A stretch of DNA of 64,000 bases from Terramyces sp. JEL0728 (taxonomy: Eukaryota > Chytridiomycota > Chytridiomycetes > Rhizophydiales > Terramycetaceae), in contig JADIIU010000040.1 of the NCBI GenBank assembly GCA_027603945.1, forward strand, positions 43,652 to 107,651. Reading direction: 5' to 3'. A model generated the notes under the pieces. That model did no database searches. It was not told where the DNA came from and saw only the letters and a program-made list of their open reading frames with translations. Below are positions 1-10,339 of this stretch, piece by piece (the stretch's first letter is position 1; every line of letters starts with the position of its first letter). Both the position numbers and the translations under genes were made by a program.

Positions 1-2
1 TT

Positions 3-461
3 GATACTTCCGAAACCGCATATAATGCCGTGGTTTGGGCTTCTAAACATTTGATTAACCCAGATGCTGACAATGTCGTCCTTATAAACTGCAGGGAAGT
101 TGTCTACCCATTAGCAAACTTGCTCTTAGGAAACTCTGATTACATGCAAGGGGTGAGGCCAGCTTCGCAGGAAAATCTCGTCACTTTTGAAAAGGAAAGC
201 AAAGAACTATCTCATGCAGTATTGGCAAGATGTTCCAAAGTTTTGCAAGATAAAACAGTTCAGGTTAAAGGATTTTCGATTGTTGGGGAAGCCAGACAAG
301 TTTTGATTGACTACATTACAGAACACAAACCAGAAATGATCGTAGTTGCCGCAACAGGAAAGTCCGCTCTCAGAGCTGCGTATGTCGGGTCTGTATCGAG
401 CTACCTTTTGAACCACTCCACATCGCCTGTTACTGTCATCCCTCATGCATTAGTTGCTTAA
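3..461 (+). CDS. Universal stress protein (UspA fold), 5' end outside window
   Basis: This is a partial single-domain universal stress protein whose reading frame is open from base 3, so the start lies upstream of the window. It aligns along its length with the next gene: both carry AVVWA..HLIN, V..GFSIVGE/V..GVSIVGE, EHKP and KSALRAA/KSALKAA followed by GSVS.YL. The C-terminal segment resembles the UspA nucleotide-binding loop (A-x-G-K-S-A, then GSVS). Members of this family bind ATP in the cytosol and are linked to stress responses; the ligand here is not visible. No intron is seen. It forms a same-strand tandem pair with 721-1260, probably from duplication. Confidence 0.8.
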   Translation, partial: DTSETAYNAVVWASKHLINPDADNVVLINCREVVYPLANLLLGNSDYMQGVRPASQENLVTFEKESKELSHAVLARCSKVLQDKTVQVKGFSIVGEARQVLIDYITEHKPEMIVVAATGKSALRAAYVGSVSSYLLNHSTSPVTVIPHALVA

Positions 462-720
462 ATAAACAAATACTGTACCAAATTATGTTTTAAAAGCTCC
501 CAGATATCAAACCTTGCACTGTCAAAATAGAATCTCAACAGCAGAGAATTCAAATTACGCCTAGATTTCTCGTAATTAGATTCCGGCTGCAATTACTCCA
601 ATGATTGTAAATTATTTCGATGGTTTGAGTAACTATTACTCATAATGACTTTCTGTAACATTGACTCTTGACGTGGGGTGACAAGTGCATAAATCTGACC
701 CAAAAACAAAACAAATCAAA

Positions 721-1260
721 ATGTTGGTCTTCCACCTTGAAAATCATAAGGATCTCGTTCTTGGCGCAGGTGAAAATCCACAGCTTACCCGTTCAATCTT
801 GCTTCCAGTCGACGGATCGGAAACCTCGTACGAAGCAGTAGTATGGGCAAATAGCCACCTAATCAACCAAGAAACAGACAACGTAGTGTTAATCCACTGT
901 CGTCAAATCTTTTTCCCTTCATTCAAACCATTTGGTAGTGCAGAAAACCAAGCATTGGCTGCTGATGGAGTATCGAATAAACAAGACGCACTGGACAGTG
1001 AAAGCAAAAAAGCCTCGCATGATATTTTGGAACACTGTGGCCAAGTGTTCTTGGATAGCCATGTCCAAGTCAAGGGTGTTTCTATTGTTGGTGAACCTAG
1101 ACATACATTGATGGAGTATATTACAGAGCACAAGCCTGATGTAGTTATCATGGCTTCTCATGGCAAGAGCGCTTTGAAAGCTGCTTTGATGGGATCAGTA
1201 TCTCGTTATTTGGTCTCTCATTCTCCTTCTGCTGTAACTATAATTCCACCTCAAAAATAA
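721..1260 (+). CDS. Universal stress protein (UspA fold), tandem paralogue
   Basis: A 179-residue protein made of one UspA-type domain: the first strand is SILLPVDGSETSYEA and the nucleotide loop near the C-terminus is ASHGKSALKAALMGSVS. ATG 721 is used because the open frame upstream contains no ATG. No intron is needed. The stop codon lies only 6 nt from the stop of the convergent ENPP gene. The family role is adenine-nucleotide binding and stress response in the cytosol; which stress is unknown. It differs from its neighbour at 3-461 mainly in the middle of the domain. Confidence 0.85.
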   Translation: MLVFHLENHKDLVLGAGENPQLTRSILLPVDGSETSYEAVVWANSHLINQETDNVVLIHCRQIFFPSFKPFGSAENQALAADGVSNKQDALDSESKKASHDILEHCGQVFLDSHVQVKGVSIVGEPRHTLMEYITEHKPDVVIMASHGKSALKAALMGSVSRYLVSHSPSAVTIIPPQK

Positions 1261-1266
1261 AACATT

Positions 1267-2604
1267 TTATTTCCAATGAATAGTCCCATTGTTTGGAGCA
1301 GGTTGTATCTGCAGTAGTTTACATAACAGTCCGTAGATTTCTATATTGTGCAGAGGGAAATCGTAATGAATATCGAGAGATTTGTCAGTAGATACGAAAA
1401 TAGAGTGCATATCTGGATGGTGCTCTTCGTATCCGTGAGTTCCTAGAGTTAGATCCGAGTACCTTTGGGAAATGGCGGCTGGTCTGGGCTGTACGTAGAT
1501 CTAAATACAAAATTCCATCCTCGTTCAGGAATCAATAGAATTGGACCAACTCTGATATTGTCATAATGAACATCATACGGAATTTCGTCTTTCAGCCAAA
1601 TTTTAAAGGTGCCTTGTGATTTTGCTTCTATTTTGAATTTATCTGCGATGGCTCTTGTTTGTGCTTGGATTTTGGGATACAGGTAGACTAGGACTCCATT
1701 GTAAATCACATCGTATTCATTTTCTGGCACTAAATCGTCCAAGTAAATAACCTTTGCGACATCCGTTGCACCCATCCCATGATCGCTGACGATTACAATC
1801 TCAGTAGTCGATTCAATCTTTCTATCTGCAATTCCATAAAGCAATTTGCCAAATCCATCATCCTGAGGTTAATTTTGCTTACAATTTCCTTTAGAGTAGT
1901 GTTTACCAAGTCGGATTCTGGTCCAGCTACATGCCCGCTGTGGTCTATATCAGGAAAATACACCGAGATGATATTTGGTCTTTTGTTGGATGGCAAATCA
2001 ATCCAATTGAATATAATTTCGAGTTTTTCGTCTATTGTTGTTGACTGATTGAATTTCTTCCAGTATGTAGCATAAATCCCATCTACAGCTGCTTCACTGC
2101 CCGGCCAAAAACACACTGCAGATTTCAGCCCGTTCTTTACTGCCGTAATCCAGATTGGTTCTCCATTCCACCATCTAGATTCACTGTTTTTCATTGGATC
2201 AGTATAGACAAATGTATCATTAAGGACAGGGTCGTAAAATGTGTTACCAACTATTCTAAATTAGCTATTAGTAACCCGTGCGATTCGGGATACAGTCCTG
2301 TTGCGAGTGTATAATGGTTCGGAAATGTGATTGAAGGAAATACAGGAATCATTTCTGTTTTAAATCCGCTAGATCCGATCTTGTTTATATTCGGAGTTAA
2401 TCCACGTTCAAGGTATTCCGGCCTAGTGCCATCCAGTGATACCAGGATTACAAGAGGACGGTCTGCCTTGGTGTAGTGCAACGTAAGAACTGAAGCTCCG
2501 AATAAAAATAGGGCTGCAACATAAATAAACTTTTTGAAGCTCTTTTTTTCCTTCAATAGATGTGATTCGATAATTAATTCCTGTTCTATTCTCTCCAGAT
2601 GCAT
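1267..2604 (-). CDS. Ectonucleotide pyrophosphatase/phosphodiesterase (ENPP/NPP), type II membrane protein
   Basis: A 425-aa enzyme of the alkaline-phosphatase superfamily that hydrolyses phosphodiester or pyrophosphate bonds outside the cell or in a lumen. A hydrophobic segment (about residues 26-45) follows a charged N-terminus, giving a signal anchor. The metal-site motifs are present: LVSLDGTRPEY, the nucleophile Thr in ITFPNHYTLATG, DIDHSGH, SDHGMG and a late THGYEEHHPDM. Three 20-nt introns are needed (2256-2275, 1863-1882, 1443-1462); removing them restores PESHG-IVGNTFYDP, KEI-DDGFGKLLYGI and PFPKG-THGYEEH. Only 37 nt separate its ATG from the stop of the upstream CoA-transferase gene. 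The substrate cannot be told from sequence. Confidence 0.9.
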
Positions 2605-2641
2605 TTGATTTTCAATGATCGCAAATAAGTTACAAAGTTTA

Positions 2642-4045
2642 TTAAATTAGGACTTTAAATCGTTCGTATGCCTGTTTAGATAATTCATCTTGGTGGGATG
2701 GGTGAGCAATTTTGATCATGGCTTTTGCTCTTTCTAGTAAATTCTTTCCAAACAGATATGCGATTCCGTTCTCCGTTACAACGTAATGCACATGGTTTCT
2801 TGTTGTCGTGATACCAGCTCCCTGCTTGAGAAATGGTACAATGGTAGATCCGCCAGACTTTGCGATAGATGGGAGACAAATTATGGGCAAACCCCCTTTA
2901 GATATGGAAGCCCCGTATTCAAAGTCGCATTGTCCGCCTAGTATAAGCTCATGTTACCCACACCAGATATCATTCTGCTGCCTACAGAATCTGCACAAAC
3001 TTGTCCTGTGATGTCGACTTCAACCGCTGCATTGATTGCTGTCACTTTGGGGTTCTTGCCAATTACACTTGGATCATTCACGACTGAAATATCATTAAAG
3101 TGGATAGAAGGGTTGTCATCCACAAAGTCATACAATCGTTTAGTTCCCATGGCAAAAGCAGTAACTGTTGTATGAGGAAAATGGAATTTTTGCGAGTTAT
3201 TCACTACCCCGCTTTCAATGAGAGCAATCACACCGTCAGAAAACATTTCAGTGTGGATTCCCAAATTCTTGTGATTCTTTAGACATTCCAATACTGCGTT
3301 GGGAATACCACCAATTCCCATTTGTAACGTAGCTCCATCTGGAATCAGTTCTGCCAAATGCTTCCCAATTGCTAATTCAACCGGACTAGCTTTTGCTGGC
3401 GCGATTTCTGGGATGGGTTCATTCACGTCTACAATGGCATCAAATGAATTAATATGAACAAATGATTGCCCTGGATGTTAATCAAAGCTACCATGAGTGC
3501 GCGGCACATTTGGATTAATTTGCGCGATCACCAACTTGGCAGTTTCTACTGCAGCAAGCGCAGTGCACACCTGTATAAAATATATGTTACTTCCAGGCCG
3601 AGAGAGCAAAATCCATGCTTATCAGGAGTGGAGACATTCAGAAATGCAACATCCGTAGATCTAACTCCATTGCGCATCAATTTAGGCAGATCCGACAAGA
3701 AGCAAGGAATCAAGGAACTGATTCCCTCTGCTACCTGTTTTCGCTGATTTGGTCCAATGAAATAATTCGAGACAAAGAAAGAATCTTTCAATTCGGTTGT
3801 CGAGCATGGATTCTCAGGGATAATATGTAAATGATCGATTTCAACATTCCTTAATTCTCTTCTTTTTGCCAATGCGCTTGCTAATACCGTTGGGAATGAG
3901 GCTACACCATGCATGTAAATTCTATCTCCGGAATTCACCAGCTTCACTGCGTCATCTGCATTCAATAATGGCGGCGGTGATCCTGCGTTAGCTTGAACCT
4001 ACTTTTGAATGAAAGAAAAGTTTGTTTAACAGTTTTGGAGAGCAT
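2642..4045 (-). CDS. Acetyl-CoA hydrolase / 4-hydroxybutyrate CoA-transferase family, mitochondrial
   Basis: A 440-aa class I CoA-transferase of the acetyl-CoA hydrolase/transferase family. At 440 aa it is closer to the 4-hydroxybutyrate CoA-transferase subgroup than to the longer yeast Ach1. Visible blocks include SGDRIYMHG, the catalytic-Glu region HTEMFSDG, GVGGQCDFEYGAS and RNHVHYVVTENGIA. The first exon encodes a basic leader without acidic residues (MLSKTVKQTFLSFKRS), a likely mitochondrial presequence, and its ATG at 4045 is in frame only after the first intron is removed. Introns are 3983-4002, 3571-3590, 3471-3491 (21 nt) and 2938-2957. The enzyme would move CoA between acetate, succinate or hydroxybutyrate in the matrix. 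Confidence 0.88.
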
Positions 4046-4171
4046 ATAAACCTTTCATTTTTTCAGCTTAAATGTTTGTGAATAATTGTGAGCAAGAATT
4101 CCTCAGCGATCATAAGATGAAAAATCAAGGTAACGAATTACTATATTTGGTATCATTTCGTGGATTGTTTA

Positions 4172-5632
4172 TCAGTTTGTAGGGCCCTTTTCAGTAGTTT
4201 TCCCATAGTTTTTTGGCGATGCTCTCTTTCTCCTTCCCAGATGCAATGCAGCCTCCCTTAATGATTCGTACATCTTGCAAATCACAACATTATGAATCAT
4301 GTAGCAAAACGAGAGGACAGCTTCGGAAGCGAGCGCATTCCTGTCATTTTGAAGCGCTGACGTTGCGTACCTGAGAATGGAAATTACGATAAACAGCAAG
4401 CAGTTGAACAAATGAACCAGCAAAATACTAAAGATGCTTCCATTTGATAGCAAAACCTCTTCTGTAGTCTCCTTAGTCTTTTTTGCCTTTGTGAGCTGTT
4501 GGAAGAATACCATTTTGAATATAATCAACGGAGGGATCAAATCAAACACAAACATAAACAGCATCCAAGCAATCTGCAGGTTAAAGGCAATATTTGCTAT
4601 TGCGTAATATGCCATTACATCTGTCAGTGCGAAAAAACATGATACATAGTATGGGCCAACCAGCGAAAAGTGCAATGCAAGGAGGGAAACGCTTCCCACA
4701 ATTAAAAATAGATTAGAATTGCTCTTCTTATTGATCTCTGTGGTGATTCTGAAGCTGATGAGCACGGAGAGCAAAGAGCACACTTCTGTGGTTCCAAGTA
4801 ATGCTTTGAATAGCGCGACATCTGTGCTGCTATGAAAAACTGCGTATGTGTAGTATACAACCAACAAGGAGCGTATTAGCCATAAGGTTTGAGTTGTAAA
4901 CATTGCGAAATCTCGCAGTTTCTTTGATCTTCCGCTATATAGTTTTTGGCCGTACACTGAAGACGTTACCAGAAACCCTCCAATAGTCAGCGCAAACGCT
5001 ATCAGCGCTATAATTTCCATCGTTGTGTGTGAATTTGGAACAAGCATCCAGCTTGGGGTATACGCAATCCATCTGTAGTCCGTGATTCCGCTATTTACCG
5101 TATGCTGCGACACTGTGATACCTCCAAGGTATAATGAATTGTAATAGGCAGGATCCATTGATAGTGGATAGTACTCTGCATTTCCTTCAATTATATATTT
5201 AGTACCGTTACAATTCGTTCCTCCGTAAACCGTCAAATGGGTATTATTGCAAATAAACTGGGATTCCGTACATGAATTGGAGTTTAAAAGAAACATATAG
5301 TCGTAACCCCAGATAGACATTCCGTCTCCTTCGATCATGCAATATTGACTATCAATTGCAGATTTTGGCGGTGATGTTTCAACTGTATAGTCGCTGGATA
5401 TCAAGTGTCGTGAAAAACTCTTGTATCCAAAAGTTTGAGTGGTATCTAGTGACGAAAAGCAGCATGAATATCCATTATACCCGCCTTCACTCCCGCACAA
5501 CGGAAATGGAAAGTCTTTCAATTCAAATCGATACAATTTCGTTGGTCTCGTTTCTTTAAACACAAGCATTGTTGAAGGCGGTCCTTGACAGGCATCAACT
5601 TGCCATGTGGACTGAAATACGGTGGATAGCAT
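4172..5632 (-). CDS. Seven-transmembrane receptor-like protein with Cys-rich ectodomain
   Basis: A 486-aa protein with a roughly 200-residue Cys-rich N-terminal region followed by seven hydrophobic helices; the first begins near MEIIALIAFALTIGGFLVTS and the seventh near SEAVLSFCYMIHNVVICKM. The basic cytoplasmic tail (LGRRKRASPK) fits a G-protein-coupled-receptor-like layout. I cannot place it in a named GPCR class. No intron is required after ATG 5632. The N-terminus (MLSTVFQSTWQVDACQG) is not a clear signal peptide, so a leader exon may be missing: a 19-nt GT-AG segment just upstream could join an earlier ATG in frame, but the resulting leader is no better. Confidence 0.6.
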   Translation of the reverse strand: MLSTVFQSTWQVDACQGPPSTMLVFKETRPTKLYRFELKDFPFPLCGSEGGYNGYSCCFSSLDTTQTFGYKSFSRHLISSDYTVETSPPKSAIDSQYCMIEGDGMSIWGYDYMFLLNSNSCTESQFICNNTHLTVYGGTNCNGTKYIIEGNAEYYPLSMDPAYYNSLYLGGITVSQHTVNSGITDYRWIAYTPSWMLVPNSHTTMEIIALIAFALTIGGFLVTSSVYGQKLYSGRSKKLRDFAMFTTQTLWLIRSLLVVYYTYAVFHSSTDVALFKALLGTTEVCSLLSVLISFRITTEINKKSNSNLFLIVGSVSLLALHFSLVGPYYVSCFFALTDVMAYYAIANIAFNLQIAWMLFMFVFDLIPPLIIFKMVFFQQLTKAKKTKETTEEVLLSNGSIFSILLVHLFNCLLFIVISILRYATSALQNDRNALASEAVLSFCYMIHNVVICKMYESLREAALHLGRRKRASPKNYGKTTEKGPTN

Positions 5633-5718
5633 TTGAAATTTCAAAGAAAGTCGCCTCTTATTCTCCGGAGATTACGTAAAGATAGCTCTGTATGGACATT
5701 TCAAACAATAATTCTTTA

Positions 5719-7185
5719 TTAATCATTTCTATTGGCCTTGAAAGTAAAGAAATTTCTTGTTACTAGTCCTGGAGGCAAATAGTCTTGCTTGACAGGATCC
5801 TTGAATTCCGGGTTATATTTGTAACCATCGGAATATCCCATCTCTTTCATCAACTAATATTAGAACCGAGTACTGGTGTTGGGGCGTTTCTAATATGCAG
5901 AGGAACTGGGTAATTGGACTCTGTCTGGATAGTTTTGTGTACCATCTTTATCGCTTGATAGGTTTCAACGCTTTTTGGAGACCTAGCCAAGTAGGTAACA
6001 CAGTGCGCAAGTATAGCATCGCATTCGGGCATTCCTATTACTTGGCATGCCTGGTATGTCGATAACGCAAGCGGAAGGGCTTCATTATTTGCCAACCCAA
6101 TGTCTTCCGATGCAAACCGCACTGTAATTAATAAACATGAACCTAAACGTCTTGAAACATACAAGGGATCTTCTCCAGCATAAATCATCCTTCCCAGCCA
6201 ATACAGCGCGGCATTAGCATCAGAGCCTCTTAAACTTTTGTGCAGTGCTGATATAATATTGTAATGTTCTTCCCCATCCCTATCGTACAACACATTATGC
6301 TTCAAAATTGCCTTTTTAGCTAGTTCAATTGTGATTTCCTGGCCGCTCGACAAAAGATAATCTAATACGTTTAGCGCTGTTCTAGCATCACCGTCGCACA
6401 TGTTTGCAATATATCCATATACATCATCTGACACTGACTTTACTTTTTGCCCTTCGTTTTCCAAATCCATTATTTTAAGCTCCATTGCTCGTTTTAGAAT
6501 TTCAACTAAATACTCGGTAGTTAATTTTTCGAGGACGAATACACGCACTCTGGATAGCAGAGCATTGTTGACTCTAAAGGATGGATTCTCTGTGGTAGCC
6601 GCGATAAAAACATATTCTCCCTTTTCAATATCCAAGAATATATCCTGTTGCGCTTTGTTAAATCTATGAATTTCATCCAAGAATATGACTCCTTTAGTAT
6701 TTGTCCTTTTGTAATGCTCTTTTGCTTTAGCGATCGCTTGCTTTACGTCCTGGATGGTGTGTGTTGTTGCACTAAATTCCTTATACCATCTACTCCTGCT
6801 AATCAGCCTTGCAAGGGTGGTTTTGCCTTGTTAAGAAGATTATACCACATCCGGGAGGTCCGTAGAATATCATTGACGATAATCGATCGTTTTCAATCAA
6901 TTGGCGAAGGATTGAATCTTCCTTTACTATTTCCTGGCCTTTAAAATCCTTGAAATCCATTGGCCTTGACATTTCTGCCAGTGGTTCAGTCCTCTTTCTC
7001 TTCTTTGATGGTATCGATTTTGAATTTTCCTGCAATTCGCCTTTAGTTGCATCGTCGGTTTGCTTCATTGGCACTTCATTGGATTTTGCGGGTTTATCCT
7101 TTACCGCACCGCATTGAATATCCAAGTGAAAGTTTATTTCAGGCTCCTTTACTTTCTCTCCACAGATTGGACAATTAACAAACAT
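5719..7185 (-). CDS. MGS1: Replication-fork AAA+ ATPase MGS1/WRNIP1
   Basis: A 475-aa DNA-repair and replication-fork ATPase. An N-terminal UBZ-type zinc finger (CPICGEKV...HLDIQC) binds ubiquitin, probably ubiquitinated PCNA. A basic linker (KKRKR) may be a nuclear signal. The AAA+ core has Walker A GPPGCGKTTLAR, Walker B FLDEIHRF and sensor AATTENPSF, followed by the clamp-loader-like C-terminal domain ending YKYNPEFKDPVKQDYLP. The Walker A motif is split by a 19-nt intron (6827-6845) and the C-terminus by a 20-nt intron (5854-5873). Without both removals the conserved motifs are lost, which makes this a strong test of the short-intron model. Confidence 0.93.
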
Positions 7186-7253
7186 AAAAATCGGACATTC
7201 AAAATTACAATTTAATTATTACAGTATAAAACATTAAAAGTGCTATTAAAAGT

Positions 7254-9707
7254 TTAGGTTTTAACTCCGCAGTAATCTCCTCCAAAGTAGGATGCATTTG
7301 GATTCAAGGCGTAGACGGGGATTTGGTCTGTAATGTCGACTTGTGTCAGTCCTTGGATTGTGAATACAATCAATGGGATGAGGGCCGCACCACAGTCTAA
7401 AGCCGCAGAGAGAATGTAATTGTAGCGATCGTACCATTTGCGATGATATTTTCTACAGTATACTTGAGAAATGAACACCACAATAATGGTGGACAGGATC
7501 GCATTGGAGTAGCCAACTCCAATATACGAAGTGGACACAAAAATAATCGGCCAATTGACGTACTGGAATCCAATTCTTGGAAATTGTTTGGCAAGGTAAA
7601 ATGTGATTACCGGCAATACAGCTCCAGCGAGGAAAAACCAGTATAATGAGACATATGGAGTCTCTGTGGTATCAAAGAACTTCTTTGGCCCCAGCAGTCC
7701 CCAGATTTTGGTAGCCGTATCTAAAATTAAAGGTTGTTGGCCAGACCAATTGTCGTAGCCGCCACCAGTGGAGTTGGATGCTTTTCTGATTTGGGGAACA
7801 TGGTCAATCATATAATCCATAGTAGCGTAGTTGACAATAGCACCAAGTATGCTTCCATAAATTTGATAAAAGAAAACTTGGCGGGGAGGAAGCTTCATAT
7901 AATATGCAAACTTCAACTGAGCAAGATAGTTGAGACTTTGGTTCAGCAAACTAGTTGTGTATGCTTTGAAAGCAGCATTTGCAATGGGGAATCCAGGTTT
8001 CAAATAGCCCATAACCATTTCTGAAATGATGTTGAGACTGATAGATTGGTTTGCAACTGCTCTAAGAATCCCAACAGGCACAATGAAAACAACAGTCATT
8101 AAAAGTGCGAGGGGAATCACCCAAAAATCACCCAATAGTTGAAAATCGTTGGTGGAAACATTCAACGCAAACATTGAGCAAAGAATCATCGCTGCAAGGA
8201 ACCCAATGTACCAGGCAAGTGGCACATCCTTGTACGTTTTCATTAATTTACTGTGAATGTCACTTTCCGATACTGATTGCTTTAGGCTTTTCTTTAAGCC
8301 TTGAAAGTTGTTCAAGAAGAAATGTACAACAACTGATGACAGAGCTGCGAATCCACATCCATAAGCCAAAGCCCAGTAGATCGAAAGGCGCATTGCTGGA
8401 GTCTTGGTAGATTCCCCGATAAAATCAACCTTCATTGGGGTATTGGCTGGTGACAAATTGTATGGATTTCCATTTTCATCAAATGTTTTAGTTGAAAACA
8501 TTGGAAACTTTCTTGCATTCCAGACGTTAAAGTGGTAGAGTATTGGGACTATAATCCAGCCAAGAGCAACATTGGAAAACAGCACATTCATTTGTGCCCA
8601 TACAGGCGTAATCATAGGAGAAAAGATGGAAATGGCATTCCAGTCAAATGTCAGACTGAGTACGCCGCCTCCCAATCTTGAACCGAGTTGAGACAAAACA
8701 GGATGAACCTGTCTAAGGTTGATACTAGTTCCGCCCCCAAATATACAGAGCAGAGAGATGCATTGCAGCAACGGCATAAAAACCTGGGGCAGGAACTGGT
8801 AAGTTAGGGCCATTAGCAAAAAGAAGCCAAAAGCCTTTACTCTGAGCTTTGTAATCTTCTTGTTGATTACACTATGAAAGGTGTGAATCAAATTAGCAGG
8901 AACCAGGTTTTCTGGCCACCACATTTCAGCTGGAACTACCAAGAATCTTTGGAATAGTCCACCCAAACCAAAGCCAAGGCATTGGACAGATATTAAAAAC
9001 AAGATTGCAATTGGGTAGCCTACATTGATTCCAGCTCCTGGGGCACCATAAAACAACCTTTGGACTACCAATAGGATAATACCATACGCTTCCCCAGACG
9101 AGGTTGCCGCAATCATGATCATAGAATGTTCTTTGTAGTTGAATGGCCCAGGATTCAGCATTGTCCAGGAACGGGGTATTTTTGATAGCAGTAGTCCCAT
9201 AGGGTAGGAGAGTATAATTATAGGAACGTCTATGATTAGTTAAATGATACAGCTGATTGGTACATTGTTTAGTCTAAAAAAGAAGAATTGGGAGCAGAAT
9301 GAATCAATTACAATGAGTATTGTGGATATAGTGAGGATGCGAAAAGTTGAAATGGATATGTTTGGATCATCGCTAATTGGAATGGTAGCTGCAACTTCCG
9401 GTATGGCTGAATTCCACTCTTTCTCTTGGTGATCAGGACTGTAATTGTCTGCATACTCTTCAGGATCGCTGTCTGACGAATAAGTTTCCAGCCCAAAGAA
9501 TTGCTTAGAGCTGTTGTTGCTCTGATCGAATATATTTTGCACACTGGAATCTACAGTTGAATTCGAATTGACTGGTGACTGTGGAGGGTAATTTTGCTTT
9601 GTAGTTGCCATGTCTAATTGGCCCGTAGTGAGTGACAGATCGATATTGCCTCCACCAAGTTCAGTGTTTGGCTCTTTATTTACACTTTCCTTCGGTTTCT
9701 CTTCCAT
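7254..9707 (-). CDS. OPT-family oligopeptide/metal-chelate transporter, copy 1
   Basis: An 810-aa membrane protein of the oligopeptide transporter (OPT) family, with about 14-16 hydrophobic helices. Signature stretches are LSYPMG, a motif ending in NPGPFNYKEH near the start, and QFLPQVFMPLLQ, LGDFWVIPLAL, MGYLKPGFPIANAAFK and YVNWPIIF further on. Family members import small peptides, glutathione or metal chelates with protons across the plasma membrane. A long acidic cytosolic N-terminus precedes the first helix. ATG 9707 is the first in frame. One 21-nt intron (9230-9250) lies at the same codon and phase as the first intron of copy 2 on the opposite strand. Confidence 0.92.
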
Positions 9708-10339
9708 AAATGAAATAAATTCCAAATCGAAGAATGTGATTGTTCAAATTAGTGGCTTTTCACGGGCTCTGGCGCATTGACAATTCGGAAAGACAGCGTT
9801 GTAAATTGAATATAGTTGACTAACTCAACCCACGCATTAAGTACCGTGTGAGCATTGTTGGGCATCCATTGATCTTGTGGTTTGCGGGGTTTGTGGTGTG
9901 AAATTTTTGGAGATGACGGCTCTGCACATTTCATTTACACTTTTGCGTAGACGTTCAAAAAGTGATTAAAGTTAATCGCCATGTGAATGCTATTCAACGG
10001 ATTCTAAAGCAAAGACTCCGTCAAAGTTGAGACATTGCGCGAATGGCGGCTGAAAACACAAGCTGATTCCTTAGTAAACAACCCAATAGAAAAAGCATCA
10101 TGCAGTCTTGGCACTACAGCTACGAATTACTGGCTTGCAGTTGAACTGGCAATTGAATTGCAAAGTGGGAAATCACCAATCAAAAAGGATCGGATATGCA
10201 TCGCAGGTATTCCCGATCACTTTTACCTGTAATTTGGACTATTTATGACTTGTATTCGTTGAACGTTTTAAATTGTTTTTCAATGTTTCACTAACAAGCC
10301 TTGGTTCTCAGGTGAGCAAAATTTTCACCATTTTTCAAC
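9708..10339. other. Shared upstream region of the divergent OPT genes
   Basis: This 632-bp stretch separates the start codons of the two OPT transporters and should hold both promoters. It contains a 61-codon ATG-started minus-strand ORF (9749-9934) with no recognisable domain and an ATG-less plus-strand frame (10035-10232); neither can be supported as a gene. An AAAATTTTCA element sits at 10318-10327, 12 nt before the OPT2 start codon. No tRNA or other RNA gene is evident. Confidence 0.5.

Noticed and set aside
9749..9934. 61-codon minus-strand ORF between the OPT genes
   Set aside because: Short, no domain, no short intron leading to a longer product; likely chance in a promoter region.
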